DNA of 64,000 nt from Carboxylicivirga litoralis (GTDB lineage: Bacteria > Bacteroidota > Bacteroidia > Bacteroidales > Marinilabiliaceae), in NCBI RefSeq assembly GCF_025499605.1, contig NZ_JAFMVC010000019.1, positions 20,258-84,257 on the forward strand. The letters are read 5' to 3'. How positions within the stretch are numbered: position 1 is the first letter of the stretch; the number at the start of each line of letters is the position of its first letter. A program made the position numbers and the translations under genes. The notes below the pieces were generated by a model, which did no database searches, had not been told where the DNA came from, and worked only from the letters and a program-made list of their open reading frames with translations. Positions 24,350 to 33,024 of this stretch are shown one piece after another.

Positions 24350-27280
24350 ATGAATAGCCAGATGAAACCCAAAATATTACTCATATTGTTTATGCTTACC
24401 AGTGTGCTGTTATTTAGTCAAAACAGTCCATACCGACTATATGATACACACAATGGCTTACCTCAAATACAGGTGACGGCTATCTTTCAGGATTTACATG
24501 GATATATTTGGGTGGGCACCAAAGCTGGTTTGGCTCAGTTTAATGGTGAGCATTTTCATCATTTCTTGCCCAACGAGCATATTTATAGTATTGCTAATAA
24601 TAAAGAAGGTAATTTATATGTAAAAGCTACTAAGGGCCTTTACAAATACGATGGAACGCATTTTCAGCTCGTATATGAATCTGACGCCTTGTTTCATGTC
24701 AATATAAGCTTTGAGGATATATTTATTTATTCAAAAAACTGGATTAAGCAATTCAGAAGTGACTCCCTTGTACATACCTATAAGGTATGCACCAATATGC
24801 CTTTAGGTGAAATAAAAACAATGGTTTATGATGCTGAAAATAAACAGTTGTATTGCACAGGAAGTGTGAGTGATGATGTATTTAAACTGTCTGAAAATAG
24901 TTGCGATAGAGTTTATACGGCTCCTGATGGATGGCGTATTAATACAGTGCAATTAAAACAGGAGCTTCCAGCTATTGCCATTTATAAAGGTGGAGAAATT
25001 CGAATATTGTCTTTATTGGAGCAACGTCCTTTATTTACCTACTGGGTACAAGATAATGAAGTGCAAAATATTGAGGTGTATCATCTGCCGGTGAAGCAAT
25101 ATTTGTATTCGTACATGTACGATTATTTTATACTTGACAGCCTGACCAACTCATCTAGAAAGTTAGAACTTGATTATATTAAAGGACCTTTCCCGGTTAT
25201 GGAAGATAAGGATAACAACCTTTGGGTAGGGTCAGACAATGGCTTATATCAGGTATGGGAACGCCCTTTTAAAACGTTTCCCCGTTCGTTTATGAATGAC
25301 TTCTGGACATTCATTCTAGGAGATGATCGGCAGTTGTACGGAGCGGCTTATAAACAAGGCTTGTATCGATTAAACCTGGATAAACAGGAAAAGCAAGAGT
25401 TGATAGCACCCGGGCCTTTCGGAGAGAAAGAGCGCGATTATTACTATGGGGCATCGAAGGATAATAAGGGTAATTTATACTTTCCGAGTCACTATGGTTT
25501 GGTGAAGTATAGCAATGGACACACTAAAAAATTAATCAGGGATATTTGTTTGATATCCGCTTATGATTCTTTGTCGCAGCAAATTGTTTTTGGCAAGCAA
25601 AATGGCTTAGGTTTTATCGATGGTAATAGTAAGCTAAACTATGCGATGGATAAATCACAATCATTGGTTAAATCGCATCCTTCGGCATTGGTATTTACAG
25701 ATAGTACAATTTGGGTGGGCACCGGAAAATCATTAGCCGTTTATTATCGCAACAATCAAAGTTACAGGCATGTTTCCAGTTCGGGTGGAGCAGGGCCTAA
25801 GGGTGGTATTATTTCGATGTGCAAAGATGTTGTTGGTAATATTTGGTTAGGAGGACGTGAAGGCTTATTTGTCTATCAATCAGCTATCAATGCATTTAAA
25901 AAAGTAGACATTAGTTACTCGGGTTTTATAACCGCTCTAATGGTTGCTGATGAAAAGTTATTGCTTATTGGTACTACACGTGAAGTATTGGTTGTTAAGT
26001 ATAAAGATTTTCTTCAAAACGGTGAATTACAGGTTAAAACCTACAATTTTCGTAATGGTTTAACCGCACAGGAAATTGCGCAGAATAGTTTTATTCAATG
26101 GCAGGATAATATATTGTTCCCATCCACTACCAATACTACATTGCTCAATTTAAAAGAGTTGCAATTCGACAGTGAGTTTTTTGATGTGGCCATCACTCAT
26201 TTTAATTCACAACCAATTGCTTATGCATTAAGAGGAGATTTAGGTGCCATCCAATTAAACGGTGGTCAGAATGACCTGGAATTTAAATTTGAAACCATTG
26301 GCTTTGGCTTACCAACCAAGCCGGTTTATCGCTTTCGCTTGTTGGGGCATGATAAGGAGTGGACGACTTGGAATCAGCAGAATTATGCCAATTTTTATAA
26401 TCTGCCATCGGGACATTACACATTTGAAGTAGAGGTGAAGCCTGCTATCATAAGTCGGCAAATAACTATTAAAACAGCACGGCAGCATATAGCGATTGAT
26501 ATGCCATTTTATAAAGAGCCAAAATTTTATCAAACGGCCTTTTTTATATTGTTAGTTTTGGCAATGGTAGTCGCTTATATTGCTCGTTCACGTTATCGGT
26601 TTAAGGTGAAGGCCATTGAGCAAGAGCGAAAGAAGCGTTATCTCGAAGTAGCCTCCCTGCAGGCCAACCTGAATCCTCATTTTATCTTCAATTTACTGGC
26701 ATCAGTTCAAAACCTGATCACACAGCACCAGCCCGAAAAAGCCAATCAATATCTGATAAAATTCTCTCGTTTGATTCGGGCTTATATGGAGGCCACTATT
26801 AAATCGTCGAAAGTGGCAGACCAACACATGTCAGAAAATGAGATTAGCATCAAAGAGGAAATCGATTTGTTAACAATGTATATCGATTTTGAACAAGTTA
26901 AGTATAGAGGCAAGGCCTTTGACTACGAGATTCAATTAAGCGATGATGACCTGCTAAATCGTATGATTCCGCCGATGGTGTTGCAGCCGTTTGTTGAGAA
27001 TGCTATTAAACATGGCCTTTACCCGAGTGATATACCTGGTAAGCTTGAAATACGCTTCCTGGGCAATACCGATAAATTAGTGTGTGTTATTAAAGATAAT
27101 GGTATAGGGCGAAAGCAATCGATGAAGTTAAAAGAAGACTCAATACAAGCCTATGAATCTCGTGGATTAGAATTGATAAATAAACGCGTAGAGATATTGA
27201 ATGAGTTAGGTTACCGGATTGAAATTAGTTATGAAGACCCGATGGAAGGTGGAACCAAAGTAGTAATTGTTTTTAATTAA
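24350..27280 (+). CDS. Beta-propeller sensor histidine kinase (LytS type)
   Basis: A 976-residue membrane sensor. After a signal/anchor segment (about residues 8-24) there are two-component propeller repeats (GYIWVGTKAGLAQFNG, NLWVGSDNGLYQVW, NIWLGGREGLFVYQS), then a Y_Y_Y-like beta domain (FRLLGHDKEWTTW ... YNLPSGHYTFEVEV), one membrane helix (about residues 727-745) and a LytS-type kinase: QANLNPHFIFNLLASVQNLI with the phosphoacceptor His, then PPMVLQPFVENAIKHGL and DNGIGRKQS of the ATPase. The periplasmic half resembles that of carbohydrate-sensing hybrid regulators, but here the output is a separate LytTR regulator encoded 6 bp downstream. The ligand is unknown; the divergent gene encodes the secreted beta-helix protein. 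Confidence 0.9.
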   Translation: MNSQMKPKILLILFMLTSVLLFSQNSPYRLYDTHNGLPQIQVTAIFQDLHGYIWVGTKAGLAQFNGEHFHHFLPNEHIYSIANNKEGNLYVKATKGLYKYDGTHFQLVYESDALFHVNISFEDIFIYSKNWIKQFRSDSLVHTYKVCTNMPLGEIKTMVYDAENKQLYCTGSVSDDVFKLSENSCDRVYTAPDGWRINTVQLKQELPAIAIYKGGEIRILSLLEQRPLFTYWVQDNEVQNIEVYHLPVKQYLYSYMYDYFILDSLTNSSRKLELDYIKGPFPVMEDKDNNLWVGSDNGLYQVWERPFKTFPRSFMNDFWTFILGDDRQLYGAAYKQGLYRLNLDKQEKQELIAPGPFGEKERDYYYGASKDNKGNLYFPSHYGLVKYSNGHTKKLIRDICLISAYDSLSQQIVFGKQNGLGFIDGNSKLNYAMDKSQSLVKSHPSALVFTDSTIWVGTGKSLAVYYRNNQSYRHVSSSGGAGPKGGIISMCKDVVGNIWLGGREGLFVYQSAINAFKKVDISYSGFITALMVADEKLLLIGTTREVLVVKYKDFLQNGELQVKTYNFRNGLTAQEIAQNSFIQWQDNILFPSTTNTTLLNLKELQFDSEFFDVAITHFNSQPIAYALRGDLGAIQLNGGQNDLEFKFETIGFGLPTKPVYRFRLLGHDKEWTTWNQQNYANFYNLPSGHYTFEVEVKPAIISRQITIKTARQHIAIDMPFYKEPKFYQTAFFILLVLAMVVAYIARSRYRFKVKAIEQERKKRYLEVASLQANLNPHFIFNLLASVQNLITQHQPEKANQYLIKFSRLIRAYMEATIKSSKVADQHMSENEISIKEEIDLLTMYIDFEQVKYRGKAFDYEIQLSDDDLLNRMIPPMVLQPFVENAIKHGLYPSDIPGKLEIRFLGNTDKLVCVIKDNGIGRKQSMKLKEDSIQAYESRGLELINKRVEILNELGYRIEISYEDPMEGGTKVVIVFN

Positions 27281-27286
27281 CAGGAA

Positions 27287-28114
27287 ATGGAACAAGTTGT
27301 AAGTGCTTTAATTGTTGAAGATGTACCTGATACTTCCGATTATATCAGGCAGCGTGTTGAGTTGTTATTTCCGCAAATACAACCCATTCAGCAGGCCTAT
27401 GATATCGAGTCGGCCTATGAGTTGATAAAGCAACAAATAGTCAATGTTGTGTTTTTGGATATACAACTAACAACAGGTACCGGATTTGATTTATTAAGGC
27501 GCTTGATGGATGAAAACCTGATTGATTTTGAAATCATTTTTATAACAGGTGAGAGTGCCAAAGAATACACCTTGAAAGCGATTAAGTTTTCCGCAATCGA
27601 CTTTTTGTACAAGCCACTGGATGATGCCGAACTGACGCAGGCAGTTAATAAAGCTTTGGTTAAGATTAACCGTAAGGCCTACAATCAGCAAATTAGACTG
27701 TTGCTCGAACGGGTTGGAGTGACGCAGGGAGCGGTGAGTAATAAAATGGCTTTTCATCTGCACAGTGGCATTATTGAGTTTGTTGCCATCTCCGATATTA
27801 TTTATTTACAGGCTGATGGTGTTATCACCTATGTATTTCTATCAGGTGACCAGCGCTTAACGGCCACCCGTAATATTGGCTTTTACAAGGAGATGCTTGT
27901 CAGTGACTATAATTTTCACTCAATCAGCAATGGATTGCTGGTCAATCAGGATTACATCAAAAAATACAACCATCGAGAGTTAACAGTTGAATTGGTTGAT
28001 GGAACCTGCCTGTATGCCTCCAAACGATTTGGTAAGGAGTTTAAAGACAGCTTTAATTCATCCGATAGTCGAATAAAAAGTTTTGCACAGAGTTTTAAAA
28101 AGTTGTTTAACTAA
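27287..28114 (+). CDS. LytTR-family response regulator
   Basis: A 275-residue regulator with a receiver domain (about residues 5-125; acidic pocket EDVPD, phosphoacceptor in VVFLDIQLTTG, Thr in FITGES, Lys in FLYKPLDD) and a C-terminal LytTR DNA-binding domain (about residues 160-260; FVAISDIIYLQADGVITYVF, then FYKEMLVSDYNFHSISNGLLVN). It lies 6 bp after the propeller kinase gene and is surely its partner. LytTR proteins usually bind paired direct repeats upstream of few targets; the neighbouring secreted-protein genes are plausible ones. Confidence 0.93.
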   Translation: MEQVVSALIVEDVPDTSDYIRQRVELLFPQIQPIQQAYDIESAYELIKQQIVNVVFLDIQLTTGTGFDLLRRLMDENLIDFEIIFITGESAKEYTLKAIKFSAIDFLYKPLDDAELTQAVNKALVKINRKAYNQQIRLLLERVGVTQGAVSNKMAFHLHSGIIEFVAISDIIYLQADGVITYVFLSGDQRLTATRNIGFYKEMLVSDYNFHSISNGLLVNQDYIKKYNHRELTVELVDGTCLYASKRFGKEFKDSFNSSDSRIKSFAQSFKKLFN

Positions 28115-28120
28115 CTTTCT

Positions 28121-29770
28121 TTAATATAAATCTTCGCGAATAATGTTGTTATCGCGGTGTTGTCGCAAATGGGCTTTGGCCTGCTGTTCACTCATGCCTT
28201 TTTCGCTCATGTACAGTTGAATCAGTGTGGCTTTCACCTGATCGCCCATTTGATTGTGACCACATAGGTAAATGACGGCGCCCTTATCCAGCCACTCCAT
28301 AACACGCTCTTTATAATCTGTTAAGCGGTGCTGCACATATTCTTTTGTTTCCTGATCGCGAGAGAAAGCCGTATTGATAAAAGCCAACGTATCGTTTTTG
28401 TAGTAGTCTATTACTTCATCTTCGTACAAAAAGTCAGTGGACTGGTGTTTATCTCCCCAAATGAGCCAGGCTTTCTTTTTTATTTGCTGAGCGTTTAATT
28501 CCTGTAAAAATGCCCGGTAGGGGGCAATGCCTGTTCCAACACCAATCATAATAACAGGCGTGTCGGTATCTTCCGGTAAATGAAACGATGGGTTACTCAC
28601 CAGCCTGTAGTTGATGGTTGCCCCTTCGTCGAGGCCTTCGTTGACAAAGGTGGAGCCGGCACCTTCGTATTGCCGTTCTTTTTGCTGAAAACGCACTGTT
28701 TTTACCGTCAGGTCAATTTGACTGGACTGGGCTTTATAACTGGAGGCAATGGAATAATAACGCGAATGAATGGGCTGTAAAATACTTACAAACTCATCGG
28801 CGTCCATCGAGCAGGGATATTCCCGAAGTAAATCCAGTACATCCGACTGATTGATGAATTGTCGCAGTTCATCCTTGTTATCATTCAGTTTCTTTAGTTC
28901 GGCACTATCATTTATTTTCATATATCGTCGAATGACAGGGCGTGTTAATTTGGTAATTTCAAACTGATATAGCAACGAATATTCTAAGGTGTGATTATAG
29001 GAGATGAGTTCTTGTGATTTATCCAGGTTGAGCGTTTCAATAATTTGACTCACCAAACGGGCCGGGTTGGTTGGAATAATTTCAATACAATCTCCGGCCT
29101 GATAGTGAATCGGATGCTGGGTATTATCCAATTCAATATGAAATACCGGTTGCTCAACTTGCGCCTTGGTCAGCTGACGCCGCCGTAGTAGCCTGGTTGA
29201 AACAAAATCGGGCATTTCCACCTCTGGCTTAACTGTTGTTTCTTCGCTTTTCTTAAGCCCAACAATTGTATCATAGGTGTTTTGAATCCATTGTAAAGCC
29301 GATTTCTTAAAATCCAAATCACAGTCCACCCGGTTGATAATAGTTTGAGCCCCCAGTTTTTGAAGTTGGGCATCCAGCATTTTACCAGCTCCACAGAAAT
29401 TATCATAACTAGAGTCACCAAGGCCGCAAATAGCATACTGCAGATTGTTGAGCATTGGCATCTCATCGTGTTGTAATAATTGAAAGAATTTTCGAGCGTT
29501 GGGCGGTAGTTCACCCTCGCCATCGGTACTAACTGCAATTAAAAGTTTGTGTTCAGATGGCAATCGACCCACATCGTATTTATCCATATTGTGGCACTCA
29601 CTTTCGATACCACACTGGTGGTAATATTTATGGGCTTGCTGAGCAATTAATTGTGCATTACCGGTTTTTGTTCCATACAAAATAGTGACAGGAGGACAAT
29701 TGAAATTATCTAATATGTTTAGGTTGAGTGGTTTTTCTTTTCTTTTAAGTAATGTGCTGAAAAATCCCAT
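28121..29770 (-). CDS. Diflavin reductase (sulfite/cytochrome P450 reductase-like)
   Basis: An NADPH-dependent flavoprotein of 549 residues from ATG 29770 (MGFFSTLLKRKEK); upstream in-frame codons give an implausible leader. Domains: flavodoxin with FMN loop LYGTKTGNAQLIAQQ (about residues 30-170), a ferredoxin-reductase-type FAD domain with RYYSIAS (about residue 340) and an NADPH domain with MIGVGTGIAPYRAFLQE (about residue 425) and VIYLCGHNQMGDQV. This architecture matches CysJ-like proteins, but no sulfite reductase haemoprotein (cysI) or assimilation gene is nearby, so the electron acceptor is unknown. A short hydrophobic N-terminus is not obvious, so it is soluble. It is convergent with the LytTR gene. 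Confidence 0.88.
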   Translation of the reverse strand: MGFFSTLLKRKEKPLNLNILDNFNCPPVTILYGTKTGNAQLIAQQAHKYYHQCGIESECHNMDKYDVGRLPSEHKLLIAVSTDGEGELPPNARKFFQLLQHDEMPMLNNLQYAICGLGDSSYDNFCGAGKMLDAQLQKLGAQTIINRVDCDLDFKKSALQWIQNTYDTIVGLKKSEETTVKPEVEMPDFVSTRLLRRRQLTKAQVEQPVFHIELDNTQHPIHYQAGDCIEIIPTNPARLVSQIIETLNLDKSQELISYNHTLEYSLLYQFEITKLTRPVIRRYMKINDSAELKKLNDNKDELRQFINQSDVLDLLREYPCSMDADEFVSILQPIHSRYYSIASSYKAQSSQIDLTVKTVRFQQKERQYEGAGSTFVNEGLDEGATINYRLVSNPSFHLPEDTDTPVIMIGVGTGIAPYRAFLQELNAQQIKKKAWLIWGDKHQSTDFLYEDEVIDYYKNDTLAFINTAFSRDQETKEYVQHRLTDYKERVMEWLDKGAVIYLCGHNQMGDQVKATLIQLYMSEKGMSEQQAKAHLRQHRDNNIIREDLY

Positions 29771-29857
29771 ATATGATGCGTGTTTTGTCAATAAAAAAAG
29801 AAGGTCTGTCGTGTAAACCTTCAACTTTATAACAAAGCCAATCATCAAAATGTTTGT

Positions 29858-30625
29858 TTATTTGGACAACCATTTTTTGAATTTGGAGGCCTTTTCACTT
29901 GAGATGATAACTTCGTTGCTGGAAGGAGGATTAAGCTCCAGCTTCAATTTGCTTTTAGAGTATAAATGTGCTTCAACAATAGCGTTAATGCTTACAATAA
30001 ATTTACGATTTGCTCTGAAAAACTGTCGTGGATTTAGCTCTTCATTTAAATGTTCAAGCGTTTGGTTAATATCGTAAATGCGACCTTCTTTGGTGCATAC
30101 AAATACGCCTCTGTTTTCGGCATAAATATAGGCTACATCATCAACCGGAATGGTTTTAATTTTATCGCGATAATGTACCATAAAGCGCTCACGATATTCT
30201 TTTTGTTCATGCTGTTGAGCAATGGCTTTGCCCAGAAGCTGGTAATCTATTGCTGCTTTATCCTTCTGTTCGTGTTGCTCCCTGAATTTAGCAATGGCCG
30301 CATTAAGCTTTTCTGTGCTGATTGGTTTTAGAAGATAACCTATGCTGTTTTGATCAAAGGCCTGAATAGCATATTGGTCAAATGCCGTGGTGAAAATAAT
30401 AGGAGTTGATATGGTAATGGTTTCAAATATTTCGAAGCTGTTACCATCGGCCAGGTGAATGTCGAGAAAGATAAGTTCAACCTGATTGTTCTTTAGGAAT
30501 TCTATGCTTGATGAAACGGAATCTAATATATTGACTATATTAAAATCAGGCGCATGAGCTTCGAGCATAGCCTTAAGTTTTCGGGCCGATGGCATTTCAT
30601 CTTCAACTATTAATACATCAATCAT
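29858..30625 (-). CDS. LytTR-family response regulator of the RND operon
   Basis: A 255-residue regulator (start ATG 30625). The receiver domain (about residues 1-120) has the acidic pair in LIVEDEMPSARKL, the phosphoacceptor in LIFLDIHLADG and Lys in YLLKPIS; the LytTR domain is about residues 155-250 (DDVAYIYAENRGVFVCT, FFRANRKFIVSINAIVE). The start codon overlaps the stop region of the kinase gene by 8 bp. It is the fifth and last gene of an operon for an RND efflux system, so it probably controls that pump or its envelope signal. Confidence 0.93.
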   Translation of the reverse strand: MIDVLIVEDEMPSARKLKAMLEAHAPDFNIVNILDSVSSSIEFLKNNQVELIFLDIHLADGNSFEIFETITISTPIIFTTAFDQYAIQAFDQNSIGYLLKPISTEKLNAAIAKFREQHEQKDKAAIDYQLLGKAIAQQHEQKEYRERFMVHYRDKIKTIPVDDVAYIYAENRGVFVCTKEGRIYDINQTLEHLNEELNPRQFFRANRKFIVSINAIVEAHLYSKSKLKLELNPPSSNEVIISSEKASKFKKWLSK

Positions 30626-31676
30626 CACTAGGTTTAATTAAAGGGATTTGAGCACTGTATTTTTCTGCTTTTTCTTCAAAAACGGGAGCCTTGTAATTTA
30701 ATAATTTAAACTTCTCAATAAGGTTTTGCTGACCGGTTTGCGTCGAGATTTCTTTTTTGTTTTTAGCCTGTAGGTTATTCTCGATTATCAAAAAACCGTC
30801 GATGCTCTTAATCGCAAGTGTTAACGGTTGATGCCTCGAGACCACATTGTGTTTAAAAACGTTTTCAACAATAACCTGTAAGGTAAGTGGTGGTATCAGG
30901 TAGTTGTGATACTGTTCGTTTACCTGCAATGAATAACTAAAGCCTTCTTCAAACCTGAACTTGTATAAGTTGAGGTAGGTTGAAATAAAATCCAACTCGT
31001 CTTTTACTGAGACTAAATCTTGTTTGTTGATGGATAAAACATAGCGATAAATGCTGGCAAAATCCTGGATAAAGCGATCGGCTTTTTCAGTACTTTCGTA
31101 AATAAGCGAAGATAGTACACTCAGGTTGTTGAATAAGAAATGGTGGTCAAGCTGTTCCTTTAAGGCTGAGTATTTCGATACCATTTGTTCTTTTTCAACT
31201 TTAGCCAGTTGCACTTCCAGGTTGTTGCGTTCTTCGGTAGCAACTATCATTTCAACCACTACCATCAACAAGGCGCTAACCATCAGTGGCATAATGAAAA
31301 TCATGATTTTGAACTTGTCATCGTGCTCGTGTTCGGGCAACCAGCCTAAGTTAAGTGCAAGATTAATTAGTGAAATAACAACAACCGGAAAAGCAATGGC
31401 GATTCCAAAATCAATGGTTGAGCGAATAAACCAATTGCGTCCCCAAGGGTATGATCTGTTAAGTTTTCTGATGACCCAATTGTAAAAGAAAACAACGATT
31501 AAAGCTTCAATGAAGCCAATTAACATACGTTCATATGGAATTTGGCTTATTTCACCAATGGTTCTAAACTGAAAAACAACAGTTAGCATTATGGAAATAA
31601 AAATTATTCCAAGAAGTATAAATGGTGTAAGCAGAAGCTTTAAACGGTTATTTCTTAACAGAACTTTATCAACCAT
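30618..31676 (-). CDS. LytS-type sensor histidine kinase of the RND operon
   Basis: A 352-residue membrane kinase with four predicted membrane helices in the first ~140 residues (about 15-36, 44-66, 80-105, 122-140) and no sizeable periplasmic loop. A short coiled coil follows, then the kinase box LKEQLDHHFLFNNLSVLSSL with the phosphoacceptor His (about residue 200) and an ATPase with PPLTLQVIVENVFKHNVV. The usual second ATPase glycine box (DNGxG) is weak: the region reads LIIENNLQAKNKKE, as in many Bacteroidota members. It begins one base after the TolC-like gene and overlaps the regulator gene by 8 bp. Confidence 0.9.
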   Translation of the reverse strand: MVDKVLLRNNRLKLLLTPFILLGIIFISIMLTVVFQFRTIGEISQIPYERMLIGFIEALIVVFFYNWVIRKLNRSYPWGRNWFIRSTIDFGIAIAFPVVVISLINLALNLGWLPEHEHDDKFKIMIFIMPLMVSALLMVVVEMIVATEERNNLEVQLAKVEKEQMVSKYSALKEQLDHHFLFNNLSVLSSLIYESTEKADRFIQDFASIYRYVLSINKQDLVSVKDELDFISTYLNLYKFRFEEGFSYSLQVNEQYHNYLIPPLTLQVIVENVFKHNVVSRHQPLTLAIKSIDGFLIIENNLQAKNKKEISTQTGQQNLIEKFKLLNYKAPVFEEKAEKYSAQIPLIKPSDD

Positions 31677-31677
31677 A

Positions 31678-33024
31678 CTATTGAATTAACTGACCGGTAA
31701 GTTGAAGTAAATAAAATTCGGCGACTTTAGCAGTATATTGCGCATCATTATATTGCGCGGCCACATTAAGTAGGTTCTGCTGAGCTGTTCTGAACTCGAT
31801 GGAGGTGACACGTCCCAGCTGAAACATTTCTTGTGTTTGTTCAAAGTTCAAACGAGCCTGTTCAAGGCTGCTTTCCTGTAAATCAACAATGCGACGCTTG
31901 TAAATATAGTCGGTGTAGGCATTGGATGCATCACGTTCTACTTGTGACTTTACCTGCATGGTACGTTCTTGCTGACTGATGTAATCAAGGCGTGCGTTTT
32001 TCTCGCGTGTGCGCTGCTGACGACCATTGAAAACATTAAAGTTTAACGATACGCCAACCTTTGGTCCTTGTGTTTGATTATATAATAGCTGCCCGGCATC
32101 ATTATCAGTTCGGTTGTAACTATACTGACCATATGCCGAAAGTGTCGGGTATTTTTTAGCATCTGTAATTTTAACATCCAGATTGCTAATTTGCTCTTGT
32201 TGCTGTTGTGCTGATAAGTTAGCATTGTTCATTAAAGCATCAGCGATCACCACATCTGCTTTAAAATCATCCCGATAAGCGATGCTATTGTCAACTTCGT
32301 AAATATTTTGAATAGGCACCCCTAAAACCAGATTCAGGTTTTTGATGCTCTGAATAAATGTTTGCTCCGTCTGTAACACAATAGTACTATCGTTATTCAT
32401 ATCCACTTCGGCGTTCAGTACATCCAGCTGGTTGGCTTGTCCATAGGCTTTTTGGTCCATCGCTTTTTGATAGCGTTCGCGCGAAATACGCATCGACTCC
32501 TGCGCTAGATGCAGGTTCTGCTGTGCCCTGCAAACCTGGTAGTATTGCTCAGCCACCTGTACAATGGTTGATTCAGTCTGCTGACGGAAGACAGTTTCCT
32601 GTAGGTTATCGCTACTTTTTAGCTTTTTGTAGGTGTAAATATTACCAAAGCCATCAAACAAAGTATAATCAACTCGTGCTGCTGCATTGTAATTAGTCGA
32701 AGCAGCATTATCTTGCTCCTGTATTATGGTTACAGGGTTTCCGTCAGCATCCTGTGTGGCGATGTGAATCTCTGTATCATTACTCGAATAATCGGCACCT
32801 CCGCTAACACTCACTGAAGGTAATAGTCCGGCATTACCAATCGAATTATTATTTTTTGCTTTCTCGCGTTCGGCACTGGCAATTTTAATATCATAGTTAT
32901 TAACCATGGCAATTTCAATGGCTTTTTGCAGTGTTAGTTGCGTGCTTGTATCGGGTACTGTTTGAGCCTGGGAGCTTATTACTCCCAGAAACAAAACAAT
33001 TGTATATAGAATTCTAGTCTTCAT
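31678..33024 (-). CDS. TolC-family outer-membrane efflux channel
   Basis: A 448-residue outer-membrane factor: signal peptide (about residues 1-20, ending SSQAQT), then two duplicated alpha-helical/beta modules typical of OEP proteins (LQKAIEIAMVNNYDIKIASAEREKAKN; DVKITDAKKYPTLSAYGQYSYN; FQLGRVTSIEFRTAQQNLLN). It trimerises to form the exit duct of a tripartite pump. Its start overlaps the end of the RND gene by 11 bp and its stop is one base from the sensor kinase gene, showing a single tightly packed transcript. Confidence 0.94.
   Translation of the reverse strand: MKTRILYTIVLFLGVISSQAQTVPDTSTQLTLQKAIEIAMVNNYDIKIASAEREKAKNNNSIGNAGLLPSVSVSGGADYSSNDTEIHIATQDADGNPVTIIQEQDNAASTNYNAAARVDYTLFDGFGNIYTYKKLKSSDNLQETVFRQQTESTIVQVAEQYYQVCRAQQNLHLAQESMRISRERYQKAMDQKAYGQANQLDVLNAEVDMNNDSTIVLQTEQTFIQSIKNLNLVLGVPIQNIYEVDNSIAYRDDFKADVVIADALMNNANLSAQQQQEQISNLDVKITDAKKYPTLSAYGQYSYNRTDNDAGQLLYNQTQGPKVGVSLNFNVFNGRQQRTREKNARLDYISQQERTMQVKSQVERDASNAYTDYIYKRRIVDLQESSLEQARLNFEQTQEMFQLGRVTSIEFRTAQQNLLNVAAQYNDAQYTAKVAEFYLLQLTGQLIQ

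Noticed and set aside
28121..29770. Assimilatory sulfite reductase (cysJ) assignment
   Set aside because: The domain order fits, but no cysI or sulfate-assimilation gene is adjacent, so only the diflavin reductase class is claimed.
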